Assembly (NCBI GenBank): GCA_030068075.1
Contig: CM057827.1
Span: 66,230,500-66,294,499 of the forward strand
Reading direction: 5' to 3'
Source of the DNA: Paguma larvata
Taxonomy: Eukaryota > Chordata > Mammalia > Carnivora > Viverridae
Length of the DNA stretch: 64,000 bases
Positions 44,641 to 57,236 of this stretch are shown here, piece by piece. Both the position numbers and the translations under genes were made by a program. How positions within the stretch are numbered: the stretch's first letter is position 1; every line of letters begins with the position of its first letter. The notes under the pieces are model-generated. The model worked only from the letters and a program-made list of their open reading frames with translations. It was not told where the DNA came from and did not search any database.

Positions 44641-46298
44641 TCATTCAACCAATGTATTGACCAACATCCTTTGGATTACTTAATAGGTTCATTCTGGAGT
44701 CAAATACTTGAAAGGACACAAAGTAGGAGTTCCTGACCCTAAGAAACTCAGTGTAGACTGAGAAATCCATGATTACACTACTCGTTATGAAGTTTGTGAC
44801 TGCCTTAAGATATTATACAATTGGAGCGCATCAAAGGGTGATTGACCAAGAGTGGGAAGGTGAGGGAGGGGGTTTTGTGGTATAGGTATTTGGCAAAAGT
44901 AAAAGATTAACTTTAACATGTACGTGAGCCTAATAGACACTTCACTTACCCATGAAAATAAAATAGAATAGGATTTCTGCTCTAGAAAGTTTGCTACATG
45001 TTGATTTAGCAGGGTATTTTATTACTTAATTGTCATGGAAAATGTTGCTTTCTTAAGTTGCCAAGTTTGAAGAATTTAACAGAGTTCCAGAAATCTCTAC
45101 TTCTCTGTCTTCTTCTTCAACATTGTCATTTTCCTATTTTTTTTCTTACAGTTTATATTACCATACCATTGTCCACATTTTAGTGGTCAAATATTTTAAA
45201 AATCATTTTCATTGACATTATTTAATATAAGCTGTGAATTAACTCTGTGAGGAAACAGAGCAGATAAATGTTGTCATTGACATTTTGTATTGAATGAATC
45301 TGGAGTCCAGGTTATCTAAAAACCATTTTTATTCATAAAACTAATGTCATAAACCTTGATTTTAACTTAAATCATCTGGCTCCATTGACCTTGTCTTTTA
45401 TGTTATATTATTATGTCTTGATTCCCCTTCATCTCATAGTATGACAGTTCTATAGATATGAATCATATGAATTTGGGGATATTAGGCAGTATGGAGAATG
45501 GACCAAAATTTCTTTTCCTGAATTTGGTTCCAGACACCAAACGTAGTATGCGGCACTCATCAAAATAATTGGACTTTTATTATTTTCAGCTGTCAATCTC
45601 AAAGCAGCTAAGTTGGAACAAATGTAAGAAATGAGAAAAGGGTTGGTGATCTCATCAAATTTAATTCTTTACTGGGCCAGGATTATTACATTTTACCATC
45701 CCCATTGCATTTTTATTCCCCTCCTGGATTTTCGTCTAATGTATTTGATGACATTACTGTAGAACTGAGATCTAAAGAAATTATCAGAAGACTACCTATA
45801 AAAAACAATTTTATGTAGACTGTGATACATTATCTTAAAACTTCACTTTAATTGTTACCTGCTTTTAAATGAAATTGAGTTCCTCAATTTACAGAGGTAA
45901 AATCTTGAAGTATCTAATGTGTTTAATATTCAGAGTACACAATCTGATTTAATCAGTTCTGAGTGCTAGACATTCAAATGAATGAATAAACTGCACATAC
46001 ATAATCAACAATATATTATTTCTAATTGAGTTAAATGCCTAAATGAGTTTAGCTTATTTTGCAATGTTGAAAATGTTTGTAATTCACTTTGAAAGGAATT
46101 CCTTACTGTGGACAGATTTATGAGAGATTAGACTTTGGTTAACCATGTGGTGCTTTTACCTTTTTAAGAGTAAGTTACCAGAGCTTAAATTGTACAGAAG
46201 GCTGTGTGGTACTTCTTTACATTAAATTGGTTACCTTACCAATATCGGATAATTGAGAGTGTTTAGTCTAATTATGTTCATCTGGGCTTTACTTAATT
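44641..46298. other. No gene seen
   Basis: AT-rich; no repeat recognised. Confidence 0.5.
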
Positions 46299-46381
46299 TC
46301 TTTTCCTCCCTCTCCCTCTCTCCCTCTCTCCCTTTTCCTCCCCTCATCCCTTTTCCTTTCTCCTTTTTCTATCTCTCCCCC
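46299..46381. repeat. Pyrimidine-rich tract (CTCCCT/TTTCC)
   Basis: About 83 bp almost free of purines on the plus strand. Confidence 0.85.
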
Positions 46382-46570
46382 ACTCTACTTTTTTTTTTCA
46401 AAGTGTAAGTTTCTAAAAATTGAAGATATGAGTTGGTTAAATGTTATTACTTCAGTATTTTTTTTATAGATTTAATATATCACTATACAGCCAGAAAAAT
46501 TTGATGATTGAATAGATCTCCCTCTTGAGAACATGTAAATGTTTGTTATTATCTACTTTTAAATAATTTG

Positions 46571-46783
46571 TGAGGCGCCTGAGTGATTCAGTAGGTTAAG
46601 CATCCAATTCTTGATTTTGGCTCAGGTCGTGATCTCATGGTATGAAGGATCAGACCCTGCATTGGGCTCTGTGCTGGCAGCTCGGAGCCTGCTTGGGATT
46701 CTCTCTTTCCCCCTCTATCTGCCCTCACTCAAGTGCATGCATGTGTTTTTTTCTCCAAATATAAAGTTTAATAAATAAATGAT
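46571..46783 (+). mobile_element. CAN SINE, sense
   Basis: 'tgaggcgcctgagtgattca' to an 'ataaataaatgat' tail. A perfect duplication, aaataatttg, lies at 46561-46570 and 46784-46793. Confidence 0.93.
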
Positions 46784-46793
46784 AAATAATTTG

Positions 46794-49700
46794 AAATCAT
46801 TGCCCTCAATACATTGAGGTCAGGCAAACTCAATTTTTATGCTATTTATAAAATAATTATTAGCAATATATTATGAAGGCATGATTCATTCATGTACAAA
46901 ATGCTATGTGCTTCTCTAATATTGAAGACAAAGTGGATACATTGTAATGAACTTAAAACTGAATAGATCATAGTCCTAAATTCATGAAATTCACATTGTG
47001 TTCTAAGAAGAGCCTCCATGATTAAATGAAAAAAGAAAAAAGGCAACCATGGAGAAAGACCAGATGTACCAATGGAAATCATTACTGAAGTAGATAAAGG
47101 GACTTAGGGAAAAGAGGTAGTAAGTATGATATAGTCTAAAGAGTAAAATGTACACCATTATAATTCATTAAGAATATTTCATGAAGTAATGAGTAGTTTT
47201 CATCAGGAAGAAAATCACTCCTATGAATTTTGAGATACTGGATTCCATTTTCAAGAAACACTGAAATTTCCTTTCAAGAATTTTTGAAGTTTATGACTGA
47301 TAATTATACCTGACATTTATAAATGATGTAGTTTAAAAATATATTTGAGTAATAGCAGTTAGCTACTTTGGGAAGTGTAAGAGATGTGTAAAAATGTTTT
47401 TTTAAATGATCTTAAAGAGTTATGACATCATTTAAAAATACAAAGAATGAATAAAAATTCATTCTCAGCAGAATTTTCTGTTGAGTTCTGATAAGTATCA
47501 TGAAGGAAGTGCTGTAAGAGATCAATGTATAGAAAGTTTGAAAAGTGTTCACAAAATATTTAAGTATATATGTGCATCGTGAATATAGATGATGGAAAGG
47601 ACTTTTAAAATCTTCCAGTTCATTGTCATTTTGTAGATAAATGACTCACAGATCACTGACAGGCTCTTTATAACAACAACCCATTTTTTAAAATGTTATT
47701 GATAATATTCAGCCATATTTAGGCTCTCAAAATCCCCACTGGACCTAAAATTCTTAGATCAATTATTCTGCCCATCTTTCTTTCACATGGTGCGATATGA
47801 TAGGAGAAGGTGTAGAAAACATTTCATTGTCACAGAACAATTTCCTTGGTACAACAAAGCCACTGAGAACAAACTTGTGATACGGTCAAATTCCTGTCAA
47901 CAGGGCATTCATCTTTTTTTGATAGTCTTTGACCTTGTGAATTTGCAAGATGAGCAGAAAAAGATCTCTTCTTTAGAAACTTCAAGGAAATAGAACATCA
48001 ACTATCAGAGCCCAAGAGAAGTAATCTTCAGATTTCTAAAATGAGAGTTGCTGTTTCTGTTGGAGATCCTGATTCTTCTCTGACCAGGTACTTGCATACT
48101 CATTCACCTTCTCCATAGGGCTCTTCTGAAGTACTCCGCAGTCGTATTTGGTATTCTCACCTGAGGAATGCACCAAGTGATGAGACCTATTTTAACCTTG
48201 GTGGAGTGAAGTAGGGATGAAAGATAAAGCAGAGGTTAAATCTTACTTGTTTTCCTTCTGAGTACTGTGGCATTATTCATTCTTTGAAAAAATGACACCT
48301 GAATGCTCCTGTTACTGTTTAACAGAATTAAAATTTTAAAAGGTTACCATAGTGATTGCATAAATGTAACAAAACTATTCCTGAGATTCTTATTTTTAGA
48401 TCATTTACCTAAGCATACGTGAGTTGATGGTGCACTGTTTGTTATGCTAAACTACCTTTTTTTTGCATTTTACTGAACCTTTGTTATATGACCCACAATT
48501 AAACAGAACTCAAAATAATGTTCTGAGCTTGAACTTCACCAAAGGGAAATTAAATAGCATCAATGACATAATGCAGTAATGTCATTTACAGTATGAGAAA
48601 GTTCTTGAGACTTATAGATGAGTGTAATTGATGAAAGTGAGAAGAGTCGGGTTCTAGCTCTTAATAAATTTGTGCAGATATGCAAATCTCTTAGGCTTCC
48701 ATTTTCATCAAGAGTATTCCCTGCATAGCTCAAGGAATTCCGAGTATCAAATGACACTGTGTGTGTTGCCTTGAAAACTGGAAAATATATCCAATATACA
48801 TTACTGTCATCCATATTTTTATAAAAAAATCATTCTTGCACAGATCTTGAGGAAAGGTTTCAATGTATTTTGAACTTGTTTGTCAAGGGGAAATTACTAG
48901 AATTTAAAATGTGTGAACACTGTATATTATAAAGTCATCTCCTATTTCTTGAATGCTACCATTTGGTTTTTTACATGATATTAGCTTCCTATTCACTGAT
49001 ACAGGAAGATTGTGATTCTATAAAACAGTTGGTGTAGAGAGGAAACTTTCTTGGACTTTGCTTCTCTCTACTGTTTTTTTAACACTATACAGTGTATTAA
49101 ATAGGAATTCACCCACCATTACACAGCAATAATTAGCAATGTTAAATAGCCTCTAAACCAATTACATTTATCTTTCTCTCTTGTGATAAAATAGGAAGAT
49201 TCCTTAGGCTGGAACCATATCCAGGTTTGAACATAAGCTTCATTATCTTTACTTATAAAATAGGGTATTTGTGAGATTAAGTGGCTACACACACATGCAT
49301 ACACACGCACATACCAAGTATAAGTTAATAATTATTCAAGATTTTAGGAAAGAAGCATACACATATAGCATATATAAAGTAATGCCCAGAGCATTAAACA
49401 TTACCAGAATCTCTACCGGGTCAGAATTTTGGAGAAGTCTATAAATCCACACATGGTATTGACTTTAATCTCTAGATTCTAACTGTGGTAATTGAAACCC
49501 CTGACTTTGATGTCCAGATTTCTTTTGTCGTCTCTTTCCCATCTGTGTCTCTGGCCTTTGATCATGCCTTACATGATCATGGTTGAGGGACTCGAATCCT
49601 TTATTATTGTTCTGCTCACGCTACAAAGTATCTTCAGATGAGATATTTAATACTCTTTCTTCACCAACAATTTATCTGCTATATATCAGACCAGTATAAC

Positions 49701-50194
49701 CAAGTTCTTAAATATCCCTTTTAGGATGTTCTATAAGCACATTAATGTGTTTAAAATGAATGAACTATCATCTTTCCTATCCAAACTATTTTTATGTATT
49801 CATATTTTCACAGATTAATCCAATGAAGTGTTATTTAGCCTGGTGTTTTAGAGAGATTCATGGAACTCATGAAATAGAATGAATCCCCATTCGTCATAGG
49901 ACAGGGGTTAGGCAAATTCTTAAAGAAGTCTGTGCCCCCCAAAATGTTCAGAATAGTAGAGCTGTAGAATTAAATCAGAAGCATGGAGCTATTCTAGTAT
50001 ACATCACCAAATCTTTACTCTCTATCAGGTATCAACATGTACAGACTAATATTTGAATCTTCCTCTGCATTTCCATATTCACAGGCTTAACCGAAACTAT
50101 CCGTACTTCTCATTAGGATTGTTACAAATGTATTCTGACCAATCCTTCAACTTTCTCATCCTCCAATCCTCAGTCCTACTGCTGAAATACCTTC
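46794..50194. other. About 3.4 kb without recognised repeats or genes
   Basis: AT-rich, low-copy sequence. Open frames up to 84 codons (48560-48814 minus, 47787-47993 plus) have no domain signature and no supporting splice or start context. Confidence 0.55.
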
Positions 50195-50843
50195 TCTAAA
50201 TTTTATTTTTGACTGTGTCATTTCCCTGCTCAAAATCCATCAATAGGCCCTACTTAGCTTTCCAAAAGGATTTCAGTGGTCAGAGACTCCGTAGTGTCTG
50301 AGATGCCCTCCTTTCACGTAATCACTTTAGAATCATTGCTGTAATGAGATGCAGGGACTAGGTGGAGTGCCTCTTTTTCAAGTGAGGTATTTTGGGCAAA
50401 GAATAAAAGATGAAGTTACTTACATTGTTAGCCTCTGCCCACCTCCCTAGCTTTATTTCTCACCATTCAGATTTATGCATTCTTTCATCCAGTCACATTG
50501 AAGTTAGGGAAGTTATTCAAATTGACTATATTTTTTCACTGCCTTTCAGGGTGTTGTTACCTCTGGGCACGTCCTTCCCAACATTATTTATCTACCTAAC
50601 TTCTAACAGTTCTTTAAATTTCAGCTTATGTTTTACTTCCTTCTCTGGTCCTCATTGTTATTTAGGTGCACACTTACGTGCTCCAAGAATATTCTAAGCA
50701 TACTTGTAGCATTTATTACTGTGTTGTGATCATGAATTAATATTATTTGTCCCTCAGTGGACTGTAAGCTGAACAGAAGAGATAACTTTTTATATGTAAT
50801 AATGTTAGCACTGAATACATTTCTGTTGAATGAATGAATGAAT
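50195..50843 (+). mobile_element. L2 3' end, sense
   Basis: 'cctgctcaaaatccatcaat', 'cacgtccttcccaacatta', 'cttccttctctggtcc' and 'gcatttattactgtgttgtg', then 'cagtggactgtaagctgaac' and the terminal 'ttgaatgaatgaatgaatgg'. These follow the L2 3' end in order. The 95-codon frame at 50410-50697 falls in it and is not a gene. Confidence 0.8.
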
Positions 50844-52139
50844 GGAGTTTTGTTCTATCATTCATTGGCTAATTGACCTTGGGTAAAAAAATAGTCTAAA
50901 ACCACTCAGTGTTGTATTATCTTTTTCAATGCTATTTTTCTTATCAGTGATATAGAAATAATACCGTCAGCTTTAAAGACCTCTTTTTTTAAAAACAAAT
51001 TAGTAATGGCTATCTATTATGAGTTATGTCACATTACTTATTAATGTTCTAAAATTAGTGATTTTTATAAAAATTGAAGTAGATTCAAGATAATCATTGA
51101 ATATTGTCACTTCTACTTATTCACATATCGTTACTTGGAAGGTAGATGCGGTTAAATGCTAGCTGTCCCTGAAATCCACTCCAGAATCAGCCATGTAGAA
51201 ACCTCATCCATCTCATGTATCATGGCAGAGAAAAAATGCTAACTGCTTATCTGTCATATGATTATGCTCCTTAAAAGTGTGTTACTTTCTCTTCTCCTTT
51301 ACTGCCTCATTTCACTTACTGAAAAATGTGATTAGGAACAAAATATTTTAAATGATTATTAAGATTGTAGAAGTACTGGTGAGAGGGCAGAGGGCTGTAT
51401 TTGACAAGCAACTGGAAATTGATGTTTATAATGATACCTTTCTTAACTTTTAAGTTACATACTTTAAATTCCGGTATTTAGATCAGGTAAGGAGATGCTA
51501 TAAACAATATTCAGTGTCTTCTGGATATTGACGTCTCCTTATAGTTGTGGAAATCAGCTCAGGAACAATGGATATGTTTTTAAAACTTAAGTATAGAAAC
51601 ATACAGGGAAGAAACATAAAGAGAAGATAACTAAAGGATTTGGGTGAAATACAGCATCAGCGAAGACTAGGAGGAAGAATTTTGTGAACATCATACAGCT
51701 TGTGCTTTGATGTAGGCCATGGTGGAAGCATGCCTATCATGAAGATGAGCAGGGGCTACAAATCAGGAACTCCTCTTCTGTCTTCAAGACCAGATGACAA
51801 GCACCACCGCGGGCAATTGGGAGAAAACAAAAGAGCATTTGGAGGGGATAACTGTGGCTAAATCCTAAAGAATCTGAATTCTAGCAAATTATGTAATGCC
51901 ACAGAGATCCTCTTGTTGCTTCCCACCTAGAAATTTGTTGATAGAGGCTAGAGGAGCTTCAGGGTCAGAAATTATTTGCCTCATAAACATACCCTAACTC
52001 AAATAAAACTAAATTCTGCTTTTATGCACATGCAGGGAAAAGAAAAGTTTCCCTTTTCTGAAGAGATACTTAAGATGAAAGGAGTAGAAAACAAACTCGA
52101 ATGATGTATCCTGGTTTATGGTACTAGTAATTATAATTT
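50844..52139. other. No gene seen
   Basis: Low-copy sequence; nothing recognised. Confidence 0.5.
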
Positions 52140-52863
52140 ATGCAATAAACTTTATTTTCAGAGCTATTTTAGATTCACAGGAATATAGAGCAAGAGGTGC
52201 AGAGAGTCCCTGACCCCCCACAGGCATAGCCTCTCCTTATGAACATCTTGCACTGGAGCAATAAATTTGTTACAATCCCTAAACCTATGCCACACTGTCA
52301 CCCAAAGCTTATAGTTCACATTGGGGTTTCTCTTGGGAGTGTATATTCTATGGTATAATAACATGTATGTCCCATTACAGTATCATACAGAATAGTTTCA
52401 CTGTCCCCTGAATCCTGTGAGTTCTACCTCTTCAGCCCTCCGTCTCCTCCTAACCCAGGAAACCAGTGATCTTTTTACTGTCTCCTTTATTTGCCTTTTC
52501 CAGAATATCATAGTATTGGAGCCATACAGAATATGTAGCCTTTCAGGTTGGCTGCTTTCACTTATAATATGCATTTAAGTTTTTCCACGTCGTTTCATGA
52601 ACCAATAGCTCATTTCTTTTTTTGTGCTGAGTGATATTCCATTATTGACACATTTTGTTATCCATTCATCTTCTGAAAAGCATTTTGGTTGCTTCTAAGT
52701 TTTAGAAATCATGAGTAAGGCTGCTGTGAATATCTGTGTGCAGGTTTTTGTGGAGGCATAGGTTTCACCTAATTGGGGTAAATACTAAGGGCTCATTTGC
52801 ATGTTATGACTATGTTGAGTTTTCCAAGGAATAACCAAACTATCTTTGAACTCAGCTGTATCT

Positions 52864-53068
52864 GGGGCGCCTGAGTGGCTCAGTCGGTTCAGCATCCAGC
52901 TCTTAGGTTTGGCTCAGGTCATGATTTCAGGGTTTCGTGGGTTCAAGCCGCACATCAGGCTCTGTGCTGGCAGAGCAGAGCCTGCTTAGGATTCTCTTGC
53001 CTCTCTCTGCCGCTCCCCCACTCATGCTGTCTCTGTTTCTTTCAAAATAAATTTAAAAAAATTAATAA
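52864..53068 (+). mobile_element. CAN SINE, sense
   Basis: 'ggggcgcctgagtggctcag' to 'ttcaaaataaatttaaaaaa'. The flanking repeat is short (gctgta). Confidence 0.92.
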
Positions 53069-53372
53069 AGTGCTGTACATGTTTGCATTCCCACCAATAG
53101 TAGATGAGTGTTCCTTTTTGTCCCATTTTCTTGCTAGCATCTGGTGTTACTACTGTTCTGGATTTTTGGTGTTCTCATAGGTCTGTGGTGGTATCTCATT
53201 ATTTTAAATTGCATTGCTCTAATGATCTGTGATGTTACATAGTTTTTCATATGCTTATCTGCTTTCCATGTATCTTCTTTGGTGAGGTTTCTGGTCAGAT
53301 TTTCTCCTTTTTTTTTAAAATCACGTTTTTCATTTTCTTATTGTTGAGGTTTAAGAGTTCTTTGCATATTTT

Positions 53373-53576
53373 AGGGGCACCTGGGTGGCTCAGTCCATGA
53401 AGCATCCGACTTTCCGTTTTGGCTCAGGTCATGATCTTATGCGTTCCTGATTTTGAGCAATTTATCAGGCTCCACATTATTAGTGTGGTGTCTGCTTAGG
53501 ATTCTCTTGCTGCCCCTCCCTGCTCACTTCCTCTTCTCTTAAAATAAATAAATAAACTTCAAATTTTTTTAAAAAA
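53373..53576 (+). mobile_element. CAN SINE, sense
   Basis: 'aggggcacctgggtggctca' to 'aaaataaataaataaacttc'. A 20-bp duplication (gagttct.tgcatattt core) at 53353-53372 and 53577-53596 has one mismatch. Confidence 0.93.
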
Positions 53577-53647
53577 AAGAGTTCTCTGCATATTTTGGAT
53601 AATAGTACTCCATCAACTGTCCTTTATTAATATTTTCCACCAATCTG

Positions 53648-53854
53648 GGGGTGCCTGGGCAGCTCAGTCAGTTGAGCATCTGACTGGCTCAGGTCATGAT
53701 CTCACGGTTCATGAGTTTGAGCCCCTCATCTGGCTCTGTGCTGAGAGCTCAGAGCCTGGAGCTGCTTTGGATTCTGTGTCTCCCTCTCTCTCTGCTCCTC
53801 CCCCGCTTATGCTCTGTCTCTCTCTGTCTCTTAAAAATAAATAAATGTTAAAAA
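53648..53854 (+). mobile_element. CAN SINE, sense
   Basis: 'gggtgcctgggcagctcagt' to 'aaaaataaataaatgttaaa'. An 18-bp duplication, atattttccaccaatctg / atattttctaccagtctg, lies at 53630-53647 and 53855-53872, with two mismatches. Confidence 0.93.
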
Positions 53855-54182
53855 ATATTTTCTACCAGTCTGTAGCTTATCTTCTTATTCTCTTAATCCT
53901 GATACATTTCCACCACTTTCAAGTATTACTTTTTTCTCTTATTACAAATAAAACATTTTGGAGTATAATTTTAAACAAGATTATTAAATATCAGACTTTT
54001 TAAAGAGTGTTAGTTTGAACTATAGGTAATTACTTTTTTCATAGGCCAAACAATGGTAGAAGTTTTGGTGTTCATGGATTTAATGCTCAAGGATTTAGAG
54101 TTGGGGAATTCTTAAGTAAATAGACTCTATTTTAGGTATAGATTAAAATAGATAAAGAAGTGAAAGAAGATAGTACTCCAAA

Positions 54183-54390
54183 GCAAGATTTCTCTCCTTA
54201 GGCACTCCTGACATGTTGGATAATTCTTTTTTTATGCAGGATTTTCCTGTGCATTGTAGATTTAGCCCCATTTCTGGCCCTTAGGCACTAGAAATTTCCC
54301 ACTGAAAGTTGCAACCACCAAAAATGTCTCCTGAAATTGCCAAATGTCTCCTGAGGGGTAAGATCATTTCCATTTGAAAGCTATTGTTCT
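54183..54390 (-). mobile_element. MER20 (hAT-Charlie), antisense
   Basis: The complement of MER20 in order: 'ggcactcctgacatgttgga', 'taattcttt', 'cctgtgcattgtagatttag', 'ggcactagaaatttcc', 'caaccaccaaaaatgtctcc' and 'attgccaaatgtctcctgag'. About 208 bp, nearly full length. It is a non-autonomous DNA transposon fossil. Confidence 0.88.
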
Positions 54391-55088
54391 AAGGATATAC
54401 TGTTTTGTTTTTTTTTCTTTTCTGTTTTGAGCTTTTATATAAATTCTAGTTAGTTAACATATAGTGTAATATTGGTTGCAGGCGTATATATTTTAGATAT
54501 TAGCTCCTTATCAGATTTGTGGTTTGCAAATATTTTCTTCCATTCTGCAGGTTGCTTTCTCACTGTTTTGATAATTTCCTAGGCTGTGCAGTCAAGGATC
54601 TTCTCCCTAATGTTTTTTTACAGGTATTTTATGTTTAAAGAACTCATAATTCTTTAATCCATTTTAAGTCGATTTCTTGTGTGGTGGAAAATAGAGAGCT
54701 AATTTTACTCTTTTGCGAGTAGACATCCAATTTTCCCAGCACCATTTATTGAAGGAACTATCCTTTTTCCCATTGTATATTCTTGGTTCTTTTCTCATAA
54801 ATTAATTGATTAGAAATGCATGGATTTATTTCTGTGCTTTCCTTTCTGTTCTCTTGATCTGTGTGTCTGTTTTTATCTCAATACCAGATGGTTTAATTAC
54901 TCTAATTGTAATGCAGGTTGAAATGAGGAACCATAATGCCTCAGCTTTGCTTTTTTTTAATTGAAAACTGCTCTGGCTATTAGGTGTCTTTTGTGGTTCT
55001 CAACAATTTGTAGGATTGTTTTGTTCCTATTCTGTGAAAAGTGCCTTTGTAATTTAGATGGGGATTGCACTGAATCTGTAGATCACTT

Positions 55089-55286
55089 TTTTTTTAATGT
55101 TTATTTATTTTTGAGAGAGAGAGTGCAGGACTGTGGTAGAGAGAGACAGAGACACAGAATCCGAAGCAGGCTCCAGGCTCTGAGCTGTCAGCACAGAGCC
55201 TGATGCGGGGCTTGAACTCGTGAACCGAAAGATCATGACCTGAGCCAAAAGTCAGATGCTTAACCGACTGAGCCACCCAGGCGCCC
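55089..55286 (-). mobile_element. Felid CAN SINE, antisense
   Basis: From 'tttaatgtttatttattttt' to 'gccacccaggcgcc'. Duplication ctgtagatcactt / ctgtagataactt at 55076-55088 and 55287-55299. Confidence 0.93.
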
Positions 55287-55676
55287 CTGTAGATAACTTC
55301 TGATAGTATGAATTAATAATATAAATTCTTCCAATCCATGAACATGGAATATTTTTCCATTTATTTGTTTTCCTCCATTTCTTTCATCACTGTTTTAGAG
55401 TTTTCAGAGTTTCACCTTTTTGTTAAATATTGCTAGATATTTTATTCTTTTTGATACTACTGCAAATGGGATAATTTTCTTTCCAGTAGTTCATTGTTAG
55501 TATATATAGAAACACAACTGATTTTTGTATATTGATTTTATATCTTGTATATTTACTGAATTCATTTATTCTAAAAAAAATTGTGGAGTTATTAGGGTTT
55601 CAGTATATAAATTGTGTTACTTCAAACAGAGGCACTCTTATCTCTTGCTTTCCAATTTGGATGGTGTTACTTGTTT

Positions 55677-55961
55677 TCATTGCCTAAATGCTCTGGCTAG
55701 GACTTGGAGTGCCATGTTGAATAAAAGCAGTAAGAGGAGGCATCCTTGTCTTGTTCCTGATCCCAGAGGAAAAGCTTTTAGCTTTTCAACATTGAGTTTG
55801 ATATTCATTGTGGACTTGTGATAAAGGGCCTTTATAATTTTGAGGTTATTTATTCTATTCCTGGTTTGTTGAATATTTTTTTTAATCATGAAATGTGCTT
55901 TAATTTTGTCAAAAATTTTTTTCTGTATCTGTTGAGTGCTCATAGCATTTCTATCTTTCAT
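55677..55961 (-). pseudogene. L1 ORF2 reverse-transcriptase fragment
   Basis: A 94-codon open frame on the minus strand from L1 ORF2 RT. It has KIFDKIKAHFMIKK, then '[20 protein letters not shown]' followed by GC and LLFNMALQVLA. This matches the L1 RT pattern [38 protein letters not shown]. The usual PLSP after GC reads LLLL here. The YADD-box part lies downstream and is not in this frame. It is a dead fragment. Confidence 0.9.
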
Positions 55962-56030
55962 TCGTTAGTGTGGTATACCACACTTACTAAATTTCATCCA
56001 TTAGTGTGGTGTACCACAATTATTGAATTG
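55959..56030. repeat. 36-bp tandem duplication with a palindrome
   Basis: Two adjacent 36-bp units, 55959-55994 and 55995-56030, share 'ttagtgtggt.taccaca'. In the first, gtgtggtataccacac (55968-55983) is a perfect 16-bp palindrome. It lies in L1 ORF2 sequence, where one copy of the unit is normal. Confidence 0.85.
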
Positions 56031-56155
56031 AGCTATCCTTGCCATTCTAGAAATGAAGGCCACTTAACTGTGATATATGTACATCAGGGATATTGGCCTA
56101 TAATTTATTTATTTTATTTTATTTTTTTGTTTTGTTTTGTTTTGTAGTGTCCTTA

Positions 56156-56458
56156 TCAGGCTTTGGGATCAGAGTCATGCTGGCTTTTGTGTAATGGTTT
56201 TGGAAACGTTCTTTCCCCTCCTATTTTTTTTTTTTTTTGTAAGAGTTTGATAAGGGTTGGTATTAATTCTTCCTTAAATGTTTGGAAGAATTCATCCATG
56301 AAGGCATCTGGTCCTGGACTTTTTTTGTTGTTATTGAAAGGATTTGATAACTGATTAAGCATCCTTATTAGTGTTTTGTTATGTTTTGTTTTGTTTTGTT
56401 TGAGTTTTCTCTCTGCTGAGCCCATGTGTGTAGCCTGGGGTAGTTCTTCTGTGCTCAT
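56156..56458 (-). pseudogene. L1 ORF2 fragment upstream of RT core
   Basis: An open frame on the minus strand with '[20 protein letters not shown]' and IPTLIKLLQ, matching L1 ORF2 ([29 protein letters not shown]). The first third of the frame lies in the neighbouring 5' UTR-like sequence and is unrelated. Confidence 0.88.
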
Positions 56459-56459
56459 T

Positions 56460-57236
56460 TAATAACGGCTACCTTATTTTCTAAACTCCGTGGAACTTGT
56501 GAATGCAAACCTGTTGGCTCTCAAAGCTCAGGTCATTTTGGAGCCTGTCCCTAGGATAGCCATCATAAATGACTAAAGCTCTAGATGTGTGGATTTTCTC
56601 CTTCCAGGGGGACACTGGCAATCTGTTTTTATTATTGGAGGGAGCCATACGGAGAAGGCACGGAAAGTGACTTTTGACTCTTTGGGCTCTTAGTAGGATC
56701 ACAGTCAGCACCTAGATGTTTGCTAATTCCCAGCTGGACCCTCAAGCTGTTGCTTGAAAAATATGCAGCCAAACCTCTTTCGGGAAAGGACCGGGAGATA
56801 GGCATTTTCACCTGTTCCCTGTGTCTCAGCCCTGGGTGGATAGCCATGGTGAGTGCTCATGTCCCCATCAACAGCTGCTTTTTGTTTGCTCTAGTCCTGT
56901 GGAATCGATAACACAAATCCTGTTGGCTTTCATACCGAGGTATTTGAGGATTCATCCCTTGGCTGGGAACCTTAAAAACTGGAGTGCTAAATGTATGGTC
57001 CAAACCTTTCCTTTTTTATTATATGGTGCTGTGCTGGGGTTGGGATTTCAGGTGAGGGTATCTCAGCCTTTTCTACCCATTTCAATATGGATATTTTCTC
57101 ATTTGCCCTCTGCGTAGGAGTTACTCAGCTAGTTTCTGAATTTCTCTCATGTATAGCTGTATGTACATGTGGTGCATCTATGGAAGGGGAAATAGTCAGG
57201 AGCTTTCTATATTGCTATCTTGGTGCAGAGTCTAAC
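56460..57236 (-). other. L1 5' UTR-like segment
   Basis: GC-richer than its surroundings, with several open frames (up to 112 codons at 56991-57329) that share no domain. The end 'gcaccaagatagca' on the minus strand resembles an L1 5' start (..AAGATGG/AAGATAG..). I read it as the 5' UTR of the L1 at 54408-57236 and not as coding sequence. Confidence 0.6.

Larger units (their letters stand above)
52140..53930 (-). mobile_element. Old L1 3' end, antisense, with three SINEs
   Basis: Begins 'caataaactttattttcaga', then 'aacatcttgcactggagc', 'ttttccagaatatcatagta' and 'gagtgatattccattattga', then 'atcatgagtaaggctgctgt' and 'aggcataggtttcacctaat'. It continues between and after the SINEs at 52864, 53373 and 53648 ('gtctgtagcttatcttctta'). 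It is the antisense 3' UTR and ORF2 end of an L1M. Confidence 0.8.
54408..57236 (-). mobile_element. Antisense L1 with internal deletions
   Basis: The 3' end is young-type ('ttatataaattctagttagt', 'aacatatagtgtaatattgg'). At about 54487 the sequence jumps to antisense ORF2 ('tagatattagctccttatca'), skipping most of the 3' UTR. ORF2 runs to about 56395 with reverse-transcriptase segments readable (55677-55961, 56156-56458). It then jumps to 5' UTR-like sequence ending near 57236 ('tgctatcttggtgcagagtc'). EN, ORF1 and part of RT are missing. Two deletions in one L1, or adjacent L1 pieces, would both explain it. A SINE lies at 55089-55286. Confidence 0.7.
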
